DNA of 64,000 nt, taken from positions 1 through 64,000 of the forward strand of contig JAFGDN010000018.1 of assembly GCA_016932095.1 (NCBI GenBank). The letters are read 5' to 3'. This DNA comes from Sedimentisphaerales bacterium (GTDB taxonomy: Bacteria > Planctomycetota > Phycisphaerae > Sedimentisphaerales > Anaerobacaceae). Positions 8,625 through 18,368 of the stretch are shown piece after piece. Position 1 is the first letter of the stretch. Every line of letters starts with the position of its first letter. The translations under genes were made by a program, and so were the position numbers. Below the pieces are notes generated by a model, which saw only the letters and a list, made by a program, of their open reading frames with translations, made no database searches and had not been told where the DNA came from.

Positions 8625-8869
8625 TTCCAGTACTCCCTTACGGTTCATAAAAGACCCGACAGAGTCCTTCAAACATCGCTTCTTATTCACTTGTAAAACT
8701 TACTTATTCATAACCAACCGACGGAGTTATGGGAATCAGCAAAATGCTTAATGAGGTATGGATTATTGCCTAATGATGAAATTTCGGGTCGTGCTGAAAA
8801 ATCCGGGAAATTGTTAAAATCGTAACTCACGGCTCGTGATTTTCGATGGACAAGCAGCAAAAGACGAAT

Positions 8870-9523
8870 CTACGGTTCGGGTTTTGTAAGGCCTTCCTGG
8901 ATAGCGTATTTGGTCAACTGGGCGGTATTATTGATGTTCAGCTTATCCATAATCCGCAGCCGATGAGCTTCGACGGTTTTGGGACTGATATGAAGACGTT
9001 TACCTACTTGTTTTGTGGTCTTGCCTTCTGCGAGCAACTGCAGGACCTCGCGTTCTCTCTGGCTCAAAACGGAGAAGGCCGACTTTTCATTTTTATCTGA
9101 ATCGCTGACGTATTCCTTTATGACCATATCGCCGATGGATGGGCTTACATAGGTCTTGCCCGCCGCGACGGTCTTGATGGCCTCGACAAGCTCCTCAAAG
9201 GAGCAGTCCTTGAGCAGGTAGCCGCTGGCGCCCGCCCTGAACATTTCGCGGACGTATTTTCCTCCTGAATGCATCGACAGGCCGATAACCTTGACCTTCG
9301 GCTTCTCGCTGGTAATCAAACGAGCCGCGTCAACGCCGTTAAGGTCCGGCATCGCAATATCCATTATGACGATATCAGGCGAAAGCTCCTTTGCCAAATC
9401 AACTGCGCTACGGCCGTTGTCTGCCTGACCGATTACCTCAATGCCGTCGGACTGCTGAAAAGACCTGCTCAAACCGTGACGCACAATCGCGTGGTCATCG
9501 GCCAGTATGATTCTAATGCCCAT
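8870..9523 (-). CDS. NarL/FixJ-type response regulator
   Basis: A 217-residue DNA-binding response regulator. The receiver domain holds the acidic pair D9-D10, the phosphoacceptor D55 (IVIMDIAMPD) and the conserved K in YLLKDCS. The C-terminal LuxR-type helix-turn-helix is clear: L-S-x-R-E-R-E-V-L-Q-L-L-A-E-G and P-K-T-V-E-A-H-R. It lies 13 bases downstream of the histidine kinase stop and is surely its partner. The signal and target genes are unknown. A weak hairpin lies downstream at about 8813-8846. Confidence 0.92.
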   Translation of the reverse strand: MGIRIILADDHAIVRHGLSRSFQQSDGIEVIGQADNGRSAVDLAKELSPDIVIMDIAMPDLNGVDAARLITSEKPKVKVIGLSMHSGGKYVREMFRAGASGYLLKDCSFEELVEAIKTVAAGKTYVSPSIGDMVIKEYVSDSDKNEKSAFSVLSQREREVLQLLAEGKTTKQVGKRLHISPKTVEAHRLRIMDKLNINNTAQLTKYAIQEGLTKPEP

Positions 9524-9536
9524 AACTTCATCTCCA

Positions 9537-12500
9537 TCAAGTTTCCTGTTGGGTCCTGAGCGGCGCCACGAGGGTAACTTTTGTTCCTTTGTTCCTTATC
9601 GATTTGATTTCCATTCTGCCACCCACGTGGCCAAGACGCTCACGAATACTAAATATACCAAATCCTTTCGGCTTTACGAAACCGTTTTCGAGCAGTCCGG
9701 AGTCAAAACCATTGCCGTCGTCCTCGACTGTAATGAGCATTTCATTTCCATTCCTGGCCAACGAAACCCCGACCGTGCCGGCTTTAGCATGTTTGGCGAT
9801 GTTAATAAGCAGCTCGCGGACAGCACGGTAGAGCAGAATTTTAACGTCTTCAGCAAGGGGTTTAGGGCCGGGAATGCTTTCGAAACGACACTTCATTTTT
9901 CGCTCGTTGCAGAACTTTTCAGCCAAATCCTCGATTGCGACTTCCAGCCCGAGGTCATAAAGAATACTGGGGCTTAGGTCGAAACTGAGGGAGCGCGTCT
10001 GCTGAATGGCCTGGTCGAGCTTGCTGCACAGGTCCGTCATCGACGCGGCGAGGCGCCCCGGCGAGGATTTTTTCAATGAGCGCAGCTCTCTGGAGGCAAA
10101 GGCGAGAATCTGGCCGACGGAATCATGAAGGTCGCTTGCAATTCTGCGTCTTTCCTTTTCCTCGACCATTGACAACTGGGCGGTCAGCAGGCGCAGCTGA
10201 TGATGACTTTGCCGAAGCTCATTTTCAATCTGTTTTTCTTCGGTAACGTCCTGCACCGTGCCGACCATTTTCGCCGGCTTGCCCGCCTTATTGAAAGCGA
10301 CCTCTCCCGTCTCACGAATAACACGTTGGCCGCCGTCGGGCCTGATAATCCGGTGGTTCAGGTCGTAGGGCTTGTGTTTATATATCGCATCTTCAACGGC
10401 CTGCTTAACATGCTCGCGGTCATGTGGGTGAATGAAAGCGAGAAACGCCTCATAAGAAGGAACGAAATCGGCGCGGTCGGCGCCGAATATGCGGTACGTT
10501 TCATCCGACCACCAAAGCTTGTCTGTTTCAATATCCCACTCCCAGTGTCCCAGGTGCGCGATTCGCTGCGCCTCTTCAAGGCGTGATTCGCTCAGTCGAA
10601 GCTCCGCCTCGACATCAAACCTTTGGACGGCCTCGCCAATCAGCATCGCCATATTTTCGAGAAATTCCACCGTCTCGGCGGATGTCTTGTTTTTCCGCTT
10701 GTCGGCAAGGTGAATTGCACCGAGCACCTTATCCCTGTAACGGATTGGGACAATAGCCAGAGACAGAAATCCGTGTCTTAAACAGTAACCGCGATACCTC
10801 GTCTTGCTCTTCTCGGGAAGCGAGTTGAAAAACTCAACGGTATTATCACAGCGAAAAGAACCCTTCCGGGTCATTACCGGCTCATCCTGGGGTTCCGGCT
10901 TTTGTATAACGATTCGCATACAGGCGCAAACGTCCGTTTTTAGAGAAAGTATGCCCTCCGTCGCCAGAAATTCACTGCTGAAACCAATTTGTGCTTCATA
11001 GGGAATGAAACCGTCGGAATCGGTCAGGCGGATTCCAACGCATTGACAGCCGCTCCAGTCACGAATGGCGTTCACCACCGAATCAAGATATTCCTTTCTT
11101 GTGGTTTTCTGCGCGAACAATTCAAGCAGGACATTAGTAATCCGGGCGTGAATTTCCGCCCGTTTTCGTTCGGTGATGTCGGTGCAGGTCCCGACCCATT
11201 CCCTGATACTGCCGTCCTTCTCGATAACCGGCACACCCCTGACAAAAACGTAACGATACTGCCCATCGTGTCTTCTGATGCGATATTCGGTTTCGTAAAG
11301 GGAACGCGTTTTCACGGAGCGTAACCATATAGCTTTCGTTTTTTCCCTGTCATCGGGATGCAGGGCGCTGGCCCAGCCCCAGCCCCTTATTTCCCGTTTA
11401 CTCTGGCCTGTAAAGGATGTCCATGAAGGCAGGTCTTCCGTAACCTCACCCTTCGCGTTTGTTGTCCAGACGATTTGTGTCGTGGCGACGGTCAGGGAGC
11501 GGTAGCGACCCTCGTTTTGTGCGAGGGCATTTTGTGCCTGTTTGTGGGCGGTAACATCAACGCCAATCTCCATAATCAGTGGTGAGCCGTCGGAGTCGGT
11601 GAAAGGATAATCGTAAATATCGTAATTCCTGCCGTTGGGGCCCGTCCATTCCCAGAAATGCAGCTTGTTTGTTTTGAGGACAGTATATGTCTCACAGCCC
11701 TCACAGGGCTCGGTGCGATGAAACAGAAACTCGTAGCATTTTTGCCCGTTGTCGTCGCCGAACAAATCGCGGAAGGTGCGGTTGGCGTATGCGACGTGAT
11801 AATCCGGGGTCAAAAGTATCGCGTAGGCAGGCATCATTTCGAGGACGTCTTCGAACCGCTTTCGTTCGGCTTCCACCGTCTTTTCAGCGGTAATACGCTG
11901 CTGAACCTGCTTTTGTAATTCCGATACTGTTTCATCCAAAGCGGCGGTTCGTTCCCTGACCCTAATCTCCAGGTCATAGTGTGATTTACGGAGTTCATCC
12001 TCAATCTGCTTTCGCCTGGTGATGTCTGTAACGGTCCCGAATCCGCCGAGAAGGGCACCGTTCTTGTCGATTTCCAGCTCGGCCCTTTCACGGACCCACT
12101 TGATTTGGCCATTAATGAGGATTCGATGCTCAATATCGTATTGTTCGCCGGCCAGGGCCGCCTTCCAGTTGTTATCGACGTATTGGCGGTCGTCTGGGTG
12201 AACATAGGAAAGAAACGACTCGTATGTCAGAGGTGTCCCGGTCGGAACGTCAAATATGTTGTAAACCTCATCGGACCAGGTCAATTCATTTTTTTGAACG
12301 TCCAGCCGCCAGCTTCCAACGTTTGCCACGGCCTGAGCGTGTTTCAAGTCGTGTTGGCTCTCCAGCAAAGCGAGGGCCTGTTTCTCCGCCCTGGCACGCG
12401 CCGCCCGCAAGGCATTGCCTATGTAACCGACAAAAACGCTGGTGAGCACCAAAACACTCGTGCGAGTAACTTGAGCAACGTCAAATTCCCACGAGTTTTG

Positions 12501-12713
12501 TGGCTCAAGAAACAGGTAATCTATTATTATTGAACCAAAAAGACCGGTCAAAACCGCAGGTCCGAGACCCGCTATCAGCGCAACGCCAACGGTTACAGGA
12601 AACAGCGTGATATATGGTATGCCGGGGCCTATCAAAGGCAAAAGTGCGTATCGTAAAACAATAGTCAACGGCACCGCCAATATCGCGTAAATATAGCGTA
12701 AGTATTTCTTCAT
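9537..12713 (-). CDS. Multi-PAS sensor histidine kinase (HisKA_3)
   Basis: A 1058-residue membrane sensor kinase. Order of domains: a short KdpD-like DUF4118 membrane unit (about 1-105; hydrophobic helices with LFPVTVGVALIAGLGPA), PAS with PAC (about 120-235), coiled coil (240-285), PAS (290-395), PAS/PAC (400-525), GAF (530-710), PAS/PAC (720-840), then HisKA_3 with the phosphoacceptor H863 in SDLHDSVGQ, and HATPase_c (N box ELLINIAKHA; G1 EDDGNGFD; G2 GFGIFSIRERL). It phosphorylates the NarL-type regulator that follows. At least five sensory modules suggest integration of several intracellular cues. No haem or flavin ligand can be assigned by eye. Confidence 0.92.
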   Translation of the reverse strand: MKKYLRYIYAILAVPLTIVLRYALLPLIGPGIPYITLFPVTVGVALIAGLGPAVLTGLFGSIIIDYLFLEPQNSWEFDVAQVTRTSVLVLTSVFVGYIGNALRAARARAEKQALALLESQHDLKHAQAVANVGSWRLDVQKNELTWSDEVYNIFDVPTGTPLTYESFLSYVHPDDRQYVDNNWKAALAGEQYDIEHRILINGQIKWVRERAELEIDKNGALLGGFGTVTDITRRKQIEDELRKSHYDLEIRVRERTAALDETVSELQKQVQQRITAEKTVEAERKRFEDVLEMMPAYAILLTPDYHVAYANRTFRDLFGDDNGQKCYEFLFHRTEPCEGCETYTVLKTNKLHFWEWTGPNGRNYDIYDYPFTDSDGSPLIMEIGVDVTAHKQAQNALAQNEGRYRSLTVATTQIVWTTNAKGEVTEDLPSWTSFTGQSKREIRGWGWASALHPDDREKTKAIWLRSVKTRSLYETEYRIRRHDGQYRYVFVRGVPVIEKDGSIREWVGTCTDITERKRAEIHARITNVLLELFAQKTTRKEYLDSVVNAIRDWSGCQCVGIRLTDSDGFIPYEAQIGFSSEFLATEGILSLKTDVCACMRIVIQKPEPQDEPVMTRKGSFRCDNTVEFFNSLPEKSKTRYRGYCLRHGFLSLAIVPIRYRDKVLGAIHLADKRKNKTSAETVEFLENMAMLIGEAVQRFDVEAELRLSESRLEEAQRIAHLGHWEWDIETDKLWWSDETYRIFGADRADFVPSYEAFLAFIHPHDREHVKQAVEDAIYKHKPYDLNHRIIRPDGGQRVIRETGEVAFNKAGKPAKMVGTVQDVTEEKQIENELRQSHHQLRLLTAQLSMVEEKERRRIASDLHDSVGQILAFASRELRSLKKSSPGRLAASMTDLCSKLDQAIQQTRSLSFDLSPSILYDLGLEVAIEDLAEKFCNERKMKCRFESIPGPKPLAEDVKILLYRAVRELLINIAKHAKAGTVGVSLARNGNEMLITVEDDGNGFDSGLLENGFVKPKGFGIFSIRERLGHVGGRMEIKSIRNKGTKVTLVAPLRTQQET

Positions 12714-12725
12714 AACTCAGTATCG

Positions 12726-12739
12726 CCTGTAATTACAGG
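12726..12739. promoter_or_regulatory. Perfect 14-bp dyad before the histidine kinase gene
   Basis: CCTGTAATTACAGG is perfectly self-complementary and starts 13 bases upstream of the kinase ATG; a second half-site, ATTACAGGG, occurs about 25 bases further upstream (around 12758). The arrangement would suit an operator for a dimeric repressor or for the pair's own regulator. It could also be a chance dyad in an A+T-rich promoter. Confidence 0.3.
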
Positions 12740-12872
12740 TTTTTATTATATCATAAAATTACAGGGTTTCCGTCAGTATTTTGGGCAATTCCCCTGCCTG
12801 GTCGGAGCACGCGGCTTAACAGTATGGAAAAATCCTTTTCCCGTATCTTTTACCGTCTCAATGCCCGCCGAC

Positions 12873-12914
<42 letters not shown>

Positions 12915-13153
12915 AACGAGCGATAGCGCTGTAAATACCTGCGAATAAACACTTAATGATTGCCAAAAAAGAACTTATGAAGCTGGCCGAGATGCAACCG
13001 AGAACATTCCTGGGGCAAATAGCACCAGTTTGGTGCAAATAGTTCATGTGACCCTTTACGTTTAAAATTGAAATAATTTCGAAACAATCCGTCAATTCCC
13101 CTCTAAAGATGAAAAACATTTGATTTAACAAAATCAATGTTAGTCAGACCATA

Positions 13154-16099
13154 TCATTCGGGAATTGGGAGAGAAGTATCGTTGTCGTTCTGACTATCAT
13201 TCCAATAAAGATTAGAGAGGTAAACTCCACCTTGACCGAATCCACAATGACTTACATACCATTTTCCATCAACATCGCGAATTACTTCTGCGGCGTGTGA
13301 CATAATATGCCCCACTTTGTCTGCTATTTCCCACTTAAATGGATTCCGACTACGAAAAATATCTGTCCCGATATATCCGCCTCTTGGGCCTATGAATAAA
13401 TAATAGTACTCACCTCGTCGAACAACAACCGGAGATTCGGTTGGACCGCCGCCAGTCCCTTTAGTAGTATCTCGAAATGCAATTCTTCGGTTGTGCCAAT
13501 GAATGAGGTCTTGGCTTGTTTGATAGGCCACGATATGTTCACCACCTGACGGGGTGCTAGTAGCGGTATAATACATTACCCATTCGTTTCCTACCCTAAG
13601 TATAAAAGGATCTCTGGCATCAAAGCCATCTACGACCATCGGATTTTCAGGGTGACGGTGCCATCTTTCAAGATCTTTCGAAGTGGCTAAATGGATTTTA
13701 TACTTCGTGCGGTCTTTACCCCCTGCACAATAGTACATATAGAAAATCCCATTATGGTATATTATATGTGGTGCCCATAAGTGTGTCTCTTTTAATCCGG
13801 AATCAACTTTTAATGCGTCCGGTCCTTTCACCCAAGGAATTTGAGTAAAGCTTTTAGCGGTTGCATGGGCAAATACACGTCCAGTAATTGGGGCGTGTGG
13901 TTCTATGCCAAGAATACCAAACATATGCCAGATTCCGTCTTTGCCACGTATAAAGCAGTGGTCGTTAATGCTCCAAGTTTTATTCTCCCCGATACTGGGG
14001 TCATATATTTTGAACATCCCTGCCATAACCGCAGGTTCATCTTTTTTTTGAAAGATAAACCTTGCAGGTTTGTTTATATCCGCGCCGATATGTTCTAATA
14101 ACCGCATTCCTATCTGCTCTATGGCCTGTCCCTTATCCAGTCCTTTCACACCAAGGCAAAGATATGAAGTCCTAAACTCCTGATGAAATAGGCCTTTTTT
14201 AGCACCTATTTTATAGAGCGCCTTCTGCCCATCTTCATCAAACAAGTGGGTCGGTTCGTCCTTGGCGGCAACAACAACAAATGTTCCGTCAGGAAGTCTG
14301 TCAATATCATTTAAGAAGTTTTTGCATGCTTGGGGCGTGAAAAATGTATTGTAATGGCTTTGGAGCAATACATGGTTATTTTTAACAGCAACTACATATA
14401 AGCCTGCTGTTGTGTTATTGTTCGGAACACTGATATAGAACGGATAATCATCTATTTGGATAAGAACCTGGTTGCCGTTACCGAGACCTCCGCTTACAAC
14501 CTTGGTCCTGTCAGCATATTCTCTCAGTATTTGCGAATATTTACTGGAGTCAGAATTAGTAGGAGCTATCGAAGGGTTTTTTTCAGAGGGAAAGAGTAAT
14601 TCTATTGTCTTTTTTGCCGATGCTGCTGAATCATGACCGACCCCGGACATTACATGCAACTCAAATTTAAACGGCTTGGATTGTGGTCTGATGCCTTTAT
14701 CTTTTAACCTTTTATCTTCTTCTTTCATTGCTTCAAAGTAGTTGCGTGTTTTGTGAAGAGTGCCTTTTCCCTGCCAAGTCAAATCTGTGTGATTTTCGTT
14801 TGTTTCTTCTTCACCAGCGATGAGAAACAACTGCAAGTCAAGTAATTGGTCCATTTTTTGGTCTAATTGTTCATCATTTAAATGTAAATCATCTGCTTTA
14901 ATCTGCGAACCAAACGTCTTTTCCAGATTATCCATCTTAAGCCCCCATGGATAATCCTTGTCACGATATGGAAAGGTAAAGGTTCCGGGCGACGATGCAC
15001 ACACCTTGTCAACAAGCTCAGAATGAAATGTAATAAACCGAGTGACAAACTGCCCTCCGCCTGAATGCCCGCATAAATAGAATTTTTCACGCCGCATTAA
15101 ATTTTCGTTAAAGAATTCGAATATCTCAATTAGTTTTAAGTCTGACCTTTGCTCATTAAATTTGTTCAACAACGCCACAAAGTCCCACAGATACCGGTCC
15201 TTAATAATTTTTTGGTCTTTGAACCTCGATTCCTCATCCAAGTCCCTCTCGCGGTTAACAGGCCAGTTTAAGATATTATCAAAAACCGGTGCAATTACGA
15301 CAAGATTTTCAATATCAGCAATATCCTTGAATTGCGTTATCCTGTTTAATGCCCCAGGTCTATGCCAATCACCGGCGCCATGAATGCCAAAAAGGTATTT
15401 AGTTGTTTTAGGATTAAAGTTTTCAGGGATGTAATAAATAACTTCGGTATCACCAAACATCAACCCTTCATGCTGTCCTGGTCGGCTTGAAAGTTGTTTA
15501 GGCTTTATTTTACCTGGAAAGGTAAACTCTATCAGTTCATCAACTTTTTGACCGATGTGTTTTAGCTCTTCCATTCCCGCTTTCTCTATCGCTTTTCCTC
15601 GAGCCAAACCCTTAATTCCAATACACAAATATGAAGTCCGAAACTCTTGATTAAGCAAACCTTTCTCAGCACCTATTTGATAAAGCGCTTTCTGTCCATC
15701 TTCATCAAACAATTTAGTCGGTTCATCCTTTGCAGCAATTACCACAAACGTTCCACTAGGAAGTTTGTCGATATCGTGGGCAAAACCAATACTTGCTCCT
15801 GCTATTTGGTAAGTATTATAGTGATGACGTAACAGAACTTTATTGTTACGGAGGGCTATTACATAAATACCTGCTAATTCAATACGTTTGGCATCGTAAT
15901 CGAAAAACTTGTGCCCACCGACTTGCAGAAAAACTCTATTGCCGCCTTTATAGCCTCCACTAACGGCTTTTGTCCGCTCAGCATATTTTTCAAGCTCAGT
16001 TTCATACTCTTCCGAAGCAGCCACAACCAATGAAGCGATAAATAGATTTAGGGTAACAGCTAAAATTGTAAAAATGTGTAATTTTGAACTTACTTTCAT
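13154..16099 (-). CDS. Secreted ILEI x2 - alpha/beta hydrolase - GH43-like fusion protein
   Basis: A 981-residue protein with signal peptide (about 1-28). Domains: first ILEI/FAM3-like domain (about 50-195); alpha/beta hydrolase (about 205-530) with nucleophile S346 in GHSGGG and a late H in GVGHDSA; second ILEI-like domain (about 545-690); C-terminal five-bladed GH43-like propeller (about 700-970) with RDPFILRVGNEWVMYYTA and TESPVVVRRGEYYYLF. The two ILEI-like units are near copies: both carry KDEPT-x-LFDEDGQKALY and QEFRTSYLC. It may deacylate and hydrolyse plant polysaccharide outside the cell. The gene is visibly richer in A+T than its neighbours and is the only clear gene between the tRNA-Arg repeats. 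Hydrolase substrate and GH activity are unproven. Confidence 0.8.
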   Translation of the reverse strand: MKVSSKLHIFTILAVTLNLFIASLVVAASEEYETELEKYAERTKAVSGGYKGGNRVFLQVGGHKFFDYDAKRIELAGIYVIALRNNKVLLRHHYNTYQIAGASIGFAHDIDKLPSGTFVVIAAKDEPTKLFDEDGQKALYQIGAEKGLLNQEFRTSYLCIGIKGLARGKAIEKAGMEELKHIGQKVDELIEFTFPGKIKPKQLSSRPGQHEGLMFGDTEVIYYIPENFNPKTTKYLFGIHGAGDWHRPGALNRITQFKDIADIENLVVIAPVFDNILNWPVNRERDLDEESRFKDQKIIKDRYLWDFVALLNKFNEQRSDLKLIEIFEFFNENLMRREKFYLCGHSGGGQFVTRFITFHSELVDKVCASSPGTFTFPYRDKDYPWGLKMDNLEKTFGSQIKADDLHLNDEQLDQKMDQLLDLQLFLIAGEEETNENHTDLTWQGKGTLHKTRNYFEAMKEEDKRLKDKGIRPQSKPFKFELHVMSGVGHDSAASAKKTIELLFPSEKNPSIAPTNSDSSKYSQILREYADRTKVVSGGLGNGNQVLIQIDDYPFYISVPNNNTTAGLYVVAVKNNHVLLQSHYNTFFTPQACKNFLNDIDRLPDGTFVVVAAKDEPTHLFDEDGQKALYKIGAKKGLFHQEFRTSYLCLGVKGLDKGQAIEQIGMRLLEHIGADINKPARFIFQKKDEPAVMAGMFKIYDPSIGENKTWSINDHCFIRGKDGIWHMFGILGIEPHAPITGRVFAHATAKSFTQIPWVKGPDALKVDSGLKETHLWAPHIIYHNGIFYMYYCAGGKDRTKYKIHLATSKDLERWHRHPENPMVVDGFDARDPFILRVGNEWVMYYTATSTPSGGEHIVAYQTSQDLIHWHNRRIAFRDTTKGTGGGPTESPVVVRRGEYYYLFIGPRGGYIGTDIFRSRNPFKWEIADKVGHIMSHAAEVIRDVDGKWYVSHCGFGQGGVYLSNLYWNDSQNDNDTSLPIPE

Positions 16100-16339
16100 T
16101 TAATATCGTCTCCGAATTTTGACGCTAATAATATACCAGATTTGTTGATTGCTCGCCTGCCAAAAATCGGACTGTTTTATCACTTGGCAGAGTAGTGTCT
16201 TTGGTATTTTTAATGCATTATGAATGGTTTTTTAAACTTACTGAGGGTCGGCCGATAGCAAGATAAGAGCACTTGGTACAACAGGAAAAATCAGAAGAAA
16301 ACGGCGAGCATAAGTGTTTTGCAGTCAAATGGTTACAAA

Positions 16340-16413
<74 letters not shown>

Positions 16414-16952
16414 TAAATCTTTTAAGTGCCTGTAATAGAACAACTTACCGGTTGCCCTAAAAACCTGCCGAACCATTTACCGCTGTCTTCAGGCACGATT
16501 TTTATCTATTCAGGCAAACACCTATTTTTTACGGCTATTCGTAACCACCTTTCTCTCATGCGTTTACTACCGGCTACTGACATGTAAGTATTTTATCAGA
16601 GGACAACTATAAGCGCAAGTGTTTTTTGCTAAAACAAATTATCGATATACACTCGCCCGCAGCGTATAAAACGAGCTTATCAATGCTGTATGCAGAAATT
16701 TGGCTGTCGCCCAGAAACGACATTATACCCGAATCTCCTTATCTGCCTGAATAATGCCGTTTCAAACCTCTAAAAATTCTTCAGAATTGCAAAAAAGTTA
16801 TTGTTATTGCCTGATTTGACGATTATTATACTGGTTTAATGTTGGATAAAGGTTATGCGCCAATGGTAATTGTTAGTTTTGGGTTTCTGCCCGCGGTAAG
16901 GCCCGCCATATCAGGGGCCGACCGCCCGCAGTTGCGGCTGATGGGTTGGGTT

Positions 16953-17098
16953 GACGATAGATTGACATTCCCGGCACGCCGGTTGACCATCTATCGTCGG
17001 AGGCAAATGATGTAACAGCAAACCGACGACAATTTGTGTTCGTTGGAGCCGTGATGCGGGAGTGGAAACCTTTATGGTTTCCATTTTTGTTTTATTAA
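16953..17098 (+). promoter_or_regulatory. Structured nusA leader with possible leader peptide
   Basis: The 16.42-17.11 kb stretch has no long gene. A 10-bp stem (GACGATAGAT 16953-16962, ATCTATCGTC 16989-16998) encloses a second stem (CCGGC/GCCGG). Two similar ribosome-binding-like sites follow, one before ATG-ATG-TAA (about 17008) and one, GGAG, five bases before ATG 17054. The latter opens a 14-codon frame rich in Trp and Phe (MREWKPLWFPFLFY) that runs through the terminator hairpin and stops at 17098, 14 bases before the nusA ATG. Translation of it would disturb the terminator. This is inference from layout. Confidence 0.4.
17063..17093 (+). terminator. Intrinsic terminator in the nusA 5' leader
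   Basis: Stem TGGAAACC (17063-17070) / GGTTTCCA (17076-17083) with a 5-base loop is followed by TTTTTGTTTT. It lies only 19 bases before the nusA ATG, where it can hardly end another gene's transcript, as no gene precedes it on this strand for several kilobases. An attenuator acting on the nusA operon is the natural reading; NusA itself modulates such terminators. Confidence 0.6.
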
Positions 17099-17112
17099 GG
17101 ATGATTTGGCCT

Positions 17113-18348
17113 ATGAACCAGGATTTGCTCAGATACATTGAAAATATCGCAAGAGACAAGAATATCGACAAGGAATCCATCTTTAACGACCTTGAAGAGG
17201 CGATGGTTTCCGCAATAAGGAAGCATTTCGGTGCGCCGGAAAGCGAAATCACCGTCCATATCGACCGCACATCCGGCCAGGTTGCCGCTTTCAAGGATAA
17301 GCAGTCCATCAATATCAAAGAGCTTGGCCGAATACCGGCACAGACCGCCAAACAGGTGATGATTCAGAGAATCAAGGCCGACGAACGTGACAGCATATAT
17401 ACCGAGTTCGCCCAGCGAAAAGGCGAGATTGTCAGCGGTTCAGTCGTGCGATACGAAAGCGGCTCGCTGGTCATCAGTTTAGACCATCGCACGGAGGCGT
17501 TTATGCCAAAGGGCGAGCAGATAGTCGGCCAGTCGCATAAACCAGGCGAAAGAATACGCTGCCTCATACTCGATGTCAAAGAGGTCTCAAACCAGGTCAA
17601 AATCATCCTTTCGAGAACCCACCCTGATTTCATCCGCCGGCTCTTTGAGCAGGAAGTGCCCGAAATAGCCGAGGAAATTATCGAAATACGGGCGCTTGCC
17701 CGCGAAGCCGGCTACAGGACCAAGGTGGCCGTCGCCTCGCTCGATGAAAAGGTTGACCCCGTCGGCGCCTGCGTTGGCGTTCGCGGCAGCAGGATTAAAA
17801 ACATCGTCGATGAGCTTGGCGGCGAAAAAATCGACATCGTCCGCTGGAGCGATTCCTCGCAGGTATTCATAACAAACGGCCTTATGCCCGCAAAAGTAAG
17901 CGAAATCGCCTTGTGCTTTGAGCTGGGAAGGGCCACCGTTGTAGTGGATGAAGACCAATTAAGCTTGGCAATCGGCAAGCACGGTCAAAACGTGCGTCTT
18001 GCCGCGCGCCTGACCGGCTGGGACATCGATATTCTCACGCCTGACGAGTATAATCAGGGGATCGAACGCCTGACCAACTGTATCAAAAACGTCAAAGACG
18101 CAGATGACACGCTTGTAGATAAGCTGATAGCGCTGGGTATCATTTCGGTGCTCGACCTCGAAGACGTTGGGGCCGAGCCCCTCGTTACTGAGCTTAATAT
18201 CGACCCCGACTTTGCCAATCGGCTTGTCTCGGCGGCAGCCGATGAAGCCAAAAAGCTGGCGGCCGAGTCAAAGCATAAACAGGCCGAAGAGCTGCTTCAG
18301 CAGCAGGAACAGCAAAACACTGCTGCTGACAAGCAGGGGCAAACTTAA
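17113..18348 (+). CDS. nusA: Transcription termination/antitermination protein NusA
   Basis: Binds RNA polymerase and nascent RNA and modulates pausing, termination and antitermination. The 411 residues show the N-terminal polymerase-binding domain (about 1-125), an S1 domain (GEIVSGSVVRYESGSLVI), two KH domains with the conserved GVRGSRI loop and AIGKHGQNVRLA, and a short helix-hairpin-helix region (DKLIALGIISVLDLE) with a glutamine-rich tail. ATG 17113 is preferred because the sequence aligns there (MNQDLLRYIE) and AAGGA precedes it; a GTG at 17062 would run through the terminator. No rimP lies upstream. infB starts 20 bases later. Confidence 0.93.
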   Translation: MNQDLLRYIENIARDKNIDKESIFNDLEEAMVSAIRKHFGAPESEITVHIDRTSGQVAAFKDKQSINIKELGRIPAQTAKQVMIQRIKADERDSIYTEFAQRKGEIVSGSVVRYESGSLVISLDHRTEAFMPKGEQIVGQSHKPGERIRCLILDVKEVSNQVKIILSRTHPDFIRRLFEQEVPEIAEEIIEIRALAREAGYRTKVAVASLDEKVDPVGACVGVRGSRIKNIVDELGGEKIDIVRWSDSSQVFITNGLMPAKVSEIALCFELGRATVVVDEDQLSLAIGKHGQNVRLAARLTGWDIDILTPDEYNQGIERLTNCIKNVKDADDTLVDKLIALGIISVLDLEDVGAEPLVTELNIDPDFANRLVSAAADEAKKLAAESKHKQAEELLQQQEQQNTAADKQGQT

Positions 18349-18368
18349 CGTAATGGAGCGTATTATCA

